Source of the DNA: Puniceicoccales bacterium
Lineage (GTDB): Bacteria; Verrucomicrobiota; Verrucomicrobiia; Opitutales; UBA953
Reading direction: 5' to 3'
Assembly (NCBI GenBank): GCA_031289285.1
Contig: JAITPT010000029.1
Location: 1 to 11,205 of the forward strand
Length of the DNA stretch: 11,205 bases
Notes under the pieces: generated by a model
What the model was told of the DNA's origin: nothing
Seen by the model: the letters and a program-made list of their open reading frames with translations, nothing else
Database searches by the model: none
Shown here: positions 6,518 through 11,205 of the stretch, piece after piece
How positions within the stretch are numbered: the stretch's first letter is position 1
Layout: each line of letters starts with the position of its first letter
Made by a program: the position numbers and the translations under genes

Positions 6518-9364
6518 ATGCACACAACCCACACACAACGCATCTCCCTAAAAAAACTCCTCCTCGCGGCGGTGTTTCTCGCACCCCTCGCGCTCGCAGC
6601 CCAGAGCACACGCCCGCAGCCCACGCCGCCGCCGCCGATACCCGCGCCAGTTGCCGACGCCGATGCCGACGACGACGTCCCCTTCCCCGCCGACGACGAA
6701 GCAGACGTCGTCATCGTTGACCCGCCCGCCACCGCAAAACCCGCCGCGCCCACCGCGCCGACAACGCCAACCACCGCCGCGCCCGCGACCACGCCGACGA
6801 CCGGCGCACCCGCGCCCACCGCAAAACCCACCGGCCCCGTCACCACCACCGTCACCACCTTCACGCCCGCCGGAGCCGCACGACCCGCTGGCGCACCCGC
6901 CCCAGCAAACGCCGCAGGCACCGCCCCCGCTGGCACCCCCGCCGCGCCCCCGCTCGGCGGTGGCCAACTCCCGCCGCGCCCGGGCTTCCCGCCCACCAAC
7001 GCCGACCGCCCAGGTTTCCCGCCCGGCACCCCCGGCACCCCCGGCACCCCCGGTGCCCCCGACGCCGACCGCCCGGGCGGCGGGCGTCGCGGCGGTTTCC
7101 GCAACCGCTTCGGCGCAGGCCCCGGCGACCCCACCCGCGGCGCACCCACCGCCGCCTTCGGCACCGCTGCCGCCGCGCCCAAAAAACCGCTCGCCCCCAC
7201 CGATGTCGTCGGCCCCGTCTTCCTCACCGACGAATCCCTCCCACAAGTCATTTCCCTCTTTGAGACATTTTCCGGCAAAACCGTCCTCCGCACCCAGACC
7301 CTCCCCATTCTCAAAATCAACTTCAACGGCGCCGACACCATCACCCGCGTCCAAGCCATCACCGCCCTCGAGAGTCTCCTCAGCATCAACGGCGTCGCCA
7401 TGATCCCCATCGAAGGCACCGACTTCTACAAAGCCGTCCCCACCGCCGAGGCCACCCGCGAAGCCCCGCCCGTCTATACGACCGCCACCGAAGTCGCCGC
7501 CCTGCCCGCTTCCGAGCGCGTCATCTCCCGACTCTTTTTCCTCAACAACACCTCCGTCAGCATCGTCCAACCCATGTTGACCGCCCTCGTCAGCACCACA
7601 CGCGGCGGCAGCATCCAAGCCTTCCTCAACGCCAACGCCATCCTCTTCACCGGCTCCATCAACCAAGTCAAACAAGTCGAAAAAATCATCGCAGGCGTGG
7701 ACGACTCCTCGAAGTTTCTCTTTTTCAAACTCAAACACATCCGCGCCTCCGACATCAAAAAACAACTCACCACACTCCAAGGCTCCATCCCCTACTCGCT
7801 CGCCGGCGGCATCACCATCGAGTCCGACGACCTCGCCAACCACCTCATCATCGTCACTCCGCCACGCAACGAAGTGCGCCTGCGCGAGATAGTCGCCCAG
7901 ATGGACATCGAGAGCCTCCCGAAAACAAGCAGCGAAGTCATCGGCCTCAAACACTCCGAAGTCGCCTCCGTCATCAATATTTTGGAAACCATTGTGACGG
8001 GCAAAGTCAGCACCGCTAACAGCGCCACCGCCGTCACCTCAGCTGGCTCAAGCGGCAGCACGAGCGGTGTCCGCACCAACGTCACCACATACAAAAGTTT
8101 CGGCTTCACCACCCGCGCCGCCAACACCACCACCGGTGCCCGCACTGGTGCCGCTGGTGCCGCCGCCGTCCCCCTCACCCAGCCCAACACCCCCAACGCA
8201 TTTTCCGAATACGTCTCCGTCTCCGGCGACGAACGCACCAACCGCCTCATGCTCTTCGGCACCGCCGAAGACATCCGCCAACTCAAAGAGCTTGTTAACA
8301 AAATAGACATCCCCCTCGCCCAAGTGCGCATCGAAGCCGTCATCGTCGAAGTCACACTCAGGAACGGCGAAGCCTCCGGCCTCGACACCCTCGGCATAGG
8401 CTACAAAGCCGCCCTCCCCGGAACAGCAGCAGGGGCGGTAAGCGGCCTTCGCGACGAAAACCCCCGCGCCACCTACATGGCCTCCACGCCAACCAACCCC
8501 ATGGGCGGCGGCACCCCCTTTTCCGTCACCGGCTCGCTACGCGACTACAACTTCCAAATCCTCTTCGGCCAAGCCGAGCAAGATTCCCGCGTCCGTATCC
8601 TGTCCGCCCCGCTCATCAGCACCTCACACAACCAACCCGCAGAAATTTTCGTCGGCGAGTCGCACCCAATGGTTACCTCCTCCCTCTCCGACATCTCCAA
8701 CTCCGGCACCGCCCGCGCCACAGTTGAATCCAAAGATATCGGTCTCTCGCTCGTCGTCACTCCCCGCGTCGGCGCAAACGGCTCGGTCGAAATGAAAGTT
8801 ACCCAAGCTAACGATGAAATTTCAGGAACCGTGATGGTTGACGGAAACTCACAACCCATCGTCGCAAAACGTAGTGCCTCTTCCTATCTCATCGCCGACA
8901 ACAACGAGACGGTCGTTCTGGCGGGCTTGCAATCTTTCCGCGAAACGCAAACAAAAGGAGTGATGTGGCTCTTCGGATACATCCCATTGATTGGCCGCTT
9001 GTTCCAACCCGAAACAAACAGCGGCGTCCGCACCGAATTAGTGATTTTTCTCCGACCGCATATCATCGAAGTTTCCAAAGAAAAACCCGCTATTGATACG
9101 TTACCCGGAATGGCCCCCGGCTCACTGACTCGCTACGACGCAAAAAGTTACATCGAAAACGGACGTTTTGCCGCTGTGAGTTTGTCGGAAGACGAACGCG
9201 AAGTAATAGAAGAAATTCGCCGTCGCCAAGAACGCAACGCCGCAGACACCCTCCGCGCCCAAAACAAAGCCGAAAAACAAAATAAACCCGCCGTGAAACC
9301 AGTGCTAAAACCAGCAGAGAAGCCAGTGGAGAAACCCGTGGAGAAGCCAGTGGAGAAAAAATAA
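6518..9364 (+). CDS. gspD: Type II secretion system secretin GspD
   Basis: This is the outer-membrane channel of a type II secretion or pilus-like system. The 948 residues are long for the family. A Sec signal peptide (LKKLLLAAVFLAPLALAA, cleavage near 27-28) has no lipobox cysteine. Residues about 30-225 are acidic, then Pro/Ala/Thr/Gly-rich, including PGTPGTPGTPGAP. The N0 domain spans about 229-310, N1 about 333-396 and N2 about 397-465. N3 spans about 471-605 and is interrupted by a Ser/Thr/Ala-rich insert at about 494-562. The secretin domain runs from about 603 to 858. It starts with QVRIEAVIVEVTL and contains the signature GYIPLIGRLF near 820 and the final TELVIFLRPHII. The tail ends in KPVEKPVEKPVEKK. 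The secretin follows the GspL/GspM-like genes by 117 bp. Third codon positions change from C-dominated to mixed after about 8790. The family call is firm; secretion versus pilus role is not settled. Confidence 0.95.
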   Translation: MHTTHTQRISLKKLLLAAVFLAPLALAAQSTRPQPTPPPPIPAPVADADADDDVPFPADDEADVVIVDPPATAKPAAPTAPTTPTTAAPATTPTTGAPAPTAKPTGPVTTTVTTFTPAGAARPAGAPAPANAAGTAPAGTPAAPPLGGGQLPPRPGFPPTNADRPGFPPGTPGTPGTPGAPDADRPGGGRRGGFRNRFGAGPGDPTRGAPTAAFGTAAAAPKKPLAPTDVVGPVFLTDESLPQVISLFETFSGKTVLRTQTLPILKINFNGADTITRVQAITALESLLSINGVAMIPIEGTDFYKAVPTAEATREAPPVYTTATEVAALPASERVISRLFFLNNTSVSIVQPMLTALVSTTRGGSIQAFLNANAILFTGSINQVKQVEKIIAGVDDSSKFLFFKLKHIRASDIKKQLTTLQGSIPYSLAGGITIESDDLANHLIIVTPPRNEVRLREIVAQMDIESLPKTSSEVIGLKHSEVASVINILETIVTGKVSTANSATAVTSAGSSGSTSGVRTNVTTYKSFGFTTRAANTTTGARTGAAGAAAVPLTQPNTPNAFSEYVSVSGDERTNRLMLFGTAEDIRQLKELVNKIDIPLAQVRIEAVIVEVTLRNGEASGLDTLGIGYKAALPGTAAGAVSGLRDENPRATYMASTPTNPMGGGTPFSVTGSLRDYNFQILFGQAEQDSRVRILSAPLISTSHNQPAEIFVGESHPMVTSSLSDISNSGTARATVESKDIGLSLVVTPRVGANGSVEMKVTQANDEISGTVMVDGNSQPIVAKRSASSYLIADNNETVVLAGLQSFRETQTKGVMWLFGYIPLIGRLFQPETNSGVRTELVIFLRPHIIEVSKEKPAIDTLPGMAPGSLTRYDAKSYIENGRFAAVSLSEDEREVIEEIRRRQERNAADTLRAQNKAEKQNKPAVKPVLKPAEKPVEKPVEKPVEKK
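7025..7060 (+). repeat. 9-bp tandem repeat in gspD encoding Gly-Thr-Pro
   Basis: Three copies of GGCACCCCC followed by one GGTGCCCCC, in frame, encode GTP-GTP-GTP-GAP, a collagen-like Gly-X-Pro stretch in the linker of the secretin. Copy number could vary without shifting the frame. Confidence 0.8.
9308..9358 (+). repeat. 12-bp tandem repeat at the gspD 3' end (Lys-Pro-Val-Glu)
   Basis: In-frame units encode KPAE, KPVE, KPVE, KPVE directly before the stop codon. They form a basic/acidic alternating, probably disordered C-terminal tail on the secretin. Nearly identical units suggest slippage. Confidence 0.7.
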
Positions 9365-9404
9365 CAATTCTGAAACCACAAACGTGCGCAAATCGCGCCG
9401 ACAA

Positions 9405-9466
9405 ACACACGCTACCATGAAAAACTTACCCATCGGCATCCAATCCTTTAAAGATCTTCGTGAAAA
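9405..9466 (+). repeat. 62-bp identical direct repeat over the start of the first ATPase/nuclease gene
   Basis: These 62 bases (12 upstream of the ATG plus 50 of coding sequence) recur exactly at 11083-11144. Sequence before and after differs between the two sites. The repeat supports the ATG at 9417 as the true start, because the shared block begins shortly before it. Confidence 0.9.
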
Positions 9467-11030
9467 AGATTATCTCTACGTTGACAAGACGGCGGATATT
9501 TTACGCCTTGTCTCCGACGGCGAGGTTTATTTTTTGTCGCGTCCGCGCCGTTTCGGGAAGTCGCTACTCCTCAGCACGCTTGAAGAATTATTCAAAGGCA
9601 ACAAAGCCCTCTTTGAGGGATTGGCAATTTACGACAAGTGGGACTGGTCAAAACAACATCCCGTAATTCGTATTGATTGGAGCACACTTGCCCACCAAAC
9701 GTTTGAAGAAATGACGGAGAGCATCCTCGCCCGTCTTCAACAAACTGCCGACGAAAATCAAATTGCCTTTCGGACGGCAATACCTGCGACATGCCTTGCC
9801 GAACTTATCGAAGGGCTTCACAAAAAAACCGGCAATCAAGTGGTAGTTTTGATTGACGAATACGACAAACCAATTCTGGATGTCCTAACACACCCGCGCG
9901 AAGAAGTGCAACGAGTTCGCAACTTTTTACGTTCCCTCTACGGGATTTTGAAAGGCACGGGCGAACACCTGCGCTTTGTCTTTCTGACAGGGATAGCCAA
10001 GTTCTCTGGTCTCTCCGTATTCTCGGAATTAAACAACCTGAATGACATCACTTTCCACGATGAATATTCCGCGATTTGCGGTTACACGCAAACGGAATTG
10101 GAAACTTGTTTCCCAGAACATATTGCCTCGGCTTCAACGTCTCTTAAAATTGACCAAAAACGTCTCTTGGAATCTTTGAAGTTTTGGTATAACGGCTATT
10201 CTTGGAATGGAGAAATCAGTGTCTATAATCCATTTTCAATTTTATTGTTTTTCAATCACAAAAAATTTTCTAACTTCTGGTTTTCCTCTGGGACGCCAAC
10301 ATTCTTATTAGACATCATTAAGAAATGCGATGCGTTCTCCATTGTTCTACAACCGATGACGGCAAGTGCTATTCGCGTGGCGTCCTTCGACCCAGAAAAT
10401 ATCAGTCCACTTCCCCTGTTATTTCAAAGTGGTTATTTGACGATAAAAAAGATACGTCCCGACCCGCTGTTTTTGGACGAACCAGAGTATCTTCTCGATT
10501 TTCCCAACGACGAAGTCCGAAAGTCATTTTTGTCGTATTTGTTAAGCACGTTTAATCAGTTACCACCCGGTGAATCGCGTGACTTATCTCTACAAATGCA
10601 ACGCCAGCTTTATCACGGCGAAGTTGCCGCGCTGGAGCAAGGTCTCCGTAAAATGTTAGCGAGTGTTCCCTATCCCTTGCACATTGGAAACGAAGCGTAT
10701 TATCATTCCTTATTTTTAGTTTGGTTGCGTCTGCTTGGCTTTGAAATCCAAGGCGAAATCATGACTGACATTGGCCGCATGGACGCCGTGTGGCAATTCA
10801 AGGGGCACGTAGTTGTCGCCGAGGTAAAGTTTAGTATAGAAGCTGGCCATTTACCCGAACTCTTAGACGCCGCGCTTTCTCAAATCAAAGAGAAACGTTA
10901 CGCTGACCGTTATTTAAGCAGTGCGCAAAGACTTTCCCTCCTCGGTGTCGCCTTCTCCGGCAAAGAAATCGCCTGCCGCCTCGAAGTGCTTAAAGACGAA
11001 ACCGCCACCGCATCCACCACCGCAGCATAA
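9417..11030 (+). CDS. AAA-ATPase-like protein with C-terminal PD-(D/E)XK nuclease-like domain
   Basis: This 537-aa protein has the two-part layout of the AAA-ATPase_like / PDDEXK_9 family, which is often present in many copies in anaerobic bacteria and whose role is not established. The opening LPIGIQSFKDLREKDYLYVDKT (4-25) is typical. The ATPase part has a P-loop-like RPRRFGKSLLL (42-52), a Walker B VVLIDEYDKP (143-152) and FVFLTGIAKFS (187-197). Also present are WYNGYSW (257-263), NPFS (271-274) and FQSGYLTI (336-343). The nuclease-like part has GRMDAVW with Asp456, then AEVKF with Glu469 and Lys471, and ALSQIKEKRYADRY (486-499). So the active-site residues appear intact. A GTG at 9384 is in frame, but the ATG is favoured by the copy at 11095. 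Base composition is clearly more AT-rich than in the secretion genes, which suggests transfer. No partner gene is visible other than the paralogue. Confidence 0.9.
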   Translation: MKNLPIGIQSFKDLREKDYLYVDKTADILRLVSDGEVYFLSRPRRFGKSLLLSTLEELFKGNKALFEGLAIYDKWDWSKQHPVIRIDWSTLAHQTFEEMTESILARLQQTADENQIAFRTAIPATCLAELIEGLHKKTGNQVVVLIDEYDKPILDVLTHPREEVQRVRNFLRSLYGILKGTGEHLRFVFLTGIAKFSGLSVFSELNNLNDITFHDEYSAICGYTQTELETCFPEHIASASTSLKIDQKRLLESLKFWYNGYSWNGEISVYNPFSILLFFNHKKFSNFWFSSGTPTFLLDIIKKCDAFSIVLQPMTASAIRVASFDPENISPLPLLFQSGYLTIKKIRPDPLFLDEPEYLLDFPNDEVRKSFLSYLLSTFNQLPPGESRDLSLQMQRQLYHGEVAALEQGLRKMLASVPYPLHIGNEAYYHSLFLVWLRLLGFEIQGEIMTDIGRMDAVWQFKGHVVVAEVKFSIEAGHLPELLDAALSQIKEKRYADRYLSSAQRLSLLGVAFSGKEIACRLEVLKDETATASTTAA

Positions 11031-11082
11031 ATGCACTTGCGCCCTTGTTGACTTTTCCTCAAAACTTTTTCCTAAACACTGC

Positions 11083-11144
11083 ACACACGCTACCATGAAA
11101 AACTTACCCATCGGCATCCAATCCTTTAAAGATCTTCGTGAAAA
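11083..11144 (+). repeat. 62-bp identical direct repeat over the start of the second ATPase/nuclease gene
   Basis: Exact second copy of 9405-9466, offset by 1678 bp. Beyond 11144 the copies differ at about 11 of the next 61 positions. Confidence 0.9.
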
Positions 11145-11205
11145 CGATTACCTTTACGTTGACAAGACAGCGGATATTTTACGCCTTGTTTCGGAAGGAA
11201 AATTT
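11095..11205 (+). CDS. Second AAA-ATPase-like / PD-(D/E)XK family protein (5' part only)
   Basis: The first 37 codons of a tandem paralogue of the gene at 9417-11030; the rest lies beyond the window edge. The start reads MKNLPIGIQSFKDLREND, followed by YLYVDKTADILRLVSEGKF. It matches the first protein over residues 1-16 and then differs at Lys17 to Asn, Asp34 to Glu and two to three positions at the very end. Many of the other differences are synonymous, so this copy also appears to have been under protein-level selection. It starts 64 bp after the stop of the first copy, on the same strand. Whether it is full length or contains the nuclease motif cannot be seen. Confidence 0.85.
   Translation, partial: MKNLPIGIQSFKDLRENDYLYVDKTADILRLVSEGKF

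Noticed and set aside
6484..7954. Long minus-strand open frames of 311 and 468 codons opposite the gspD 5' half
   Set aside because: They give Gly/Ala/Val-rich low-complexity protein and are antisense to a convincing secretin with signal peptide and N-domains.
9384..9416. GTG at 9384 as start of the first ATPase/nuclease gene
   Set aside because: The copy at 11095 shares only the last 12 bases before the ATG, and family members begin at the conserved LPIGIQSF segment.

Overview
The window looks like a high-GC bacterial chromosome, most likely from the Verrucomicrobiota and perhaps near the Opitutaceae. This placement is an inference. It rests on strongly C-ending codons, the absence of Shine-Dalgarno sequences before every gene, a divergent GspL/GspM/GspD-type secretion cluster, and blocks of GC-rich dispersed repeats. 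No rRNA, tRNA or CRISPR array was seen.

Left part, minus strand: two housekeeping genes read right to left. guaA (GMP synthase, 3241 to 1697) is followed after about 100 bp by ruvB (Holliday-junction helicase, 1597 to 503). They could be co-transcribed. Downstream of ruvB, positions 1-502 hold no convincing gene but contain two copies of a GC-rich repeat. Each copy can fold into a long hairpin with a G-run-rich loop.

Middle, 3242-4349: about 1.1 kb without an established gene. It contains a pair of direct repeats of about 250 bp. These share a minus-strand reading frame of about 60 codons, and their differences fall mainly in third codon positions. A G12 run and a C10 run lie just to the right, and a C-rich leader follows.

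Right part, plus strand: three genes that look like one unit. They are a GspL/PilN-like inner-membrane protein (4350-5735), a GspM/PilO-like protein (5810-6400) and a large secretin, GspD (6518-9364). Together they would link an inner-membrane platform to an outer-membrane channel of a type II secretion or type IV pilus-like machine. The ATPase, the polytopic platform protein and the pseudopilins are not in the window. The secretin carries a Pro/Ala/Thr-rich, partly collagen-like extension of about 200 residues between signal peptide and N0 domain.

Right end: the composition becomes more AT-rich from about 8790, inside the 3' end of gspD. It stays so through a gene for an AAA-ATPase-like / PD-(D/E)XK nuclease-like protein (9417-11030). 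A second copy of that gene begins at 11095 and runs off the window. The two copies are identical for 62 bp around the start codon and then diverge abruptly, which suggests duplication with local gene conversion. This tandem family and the frame-preserving repeat pair are the least explained parts of the window.
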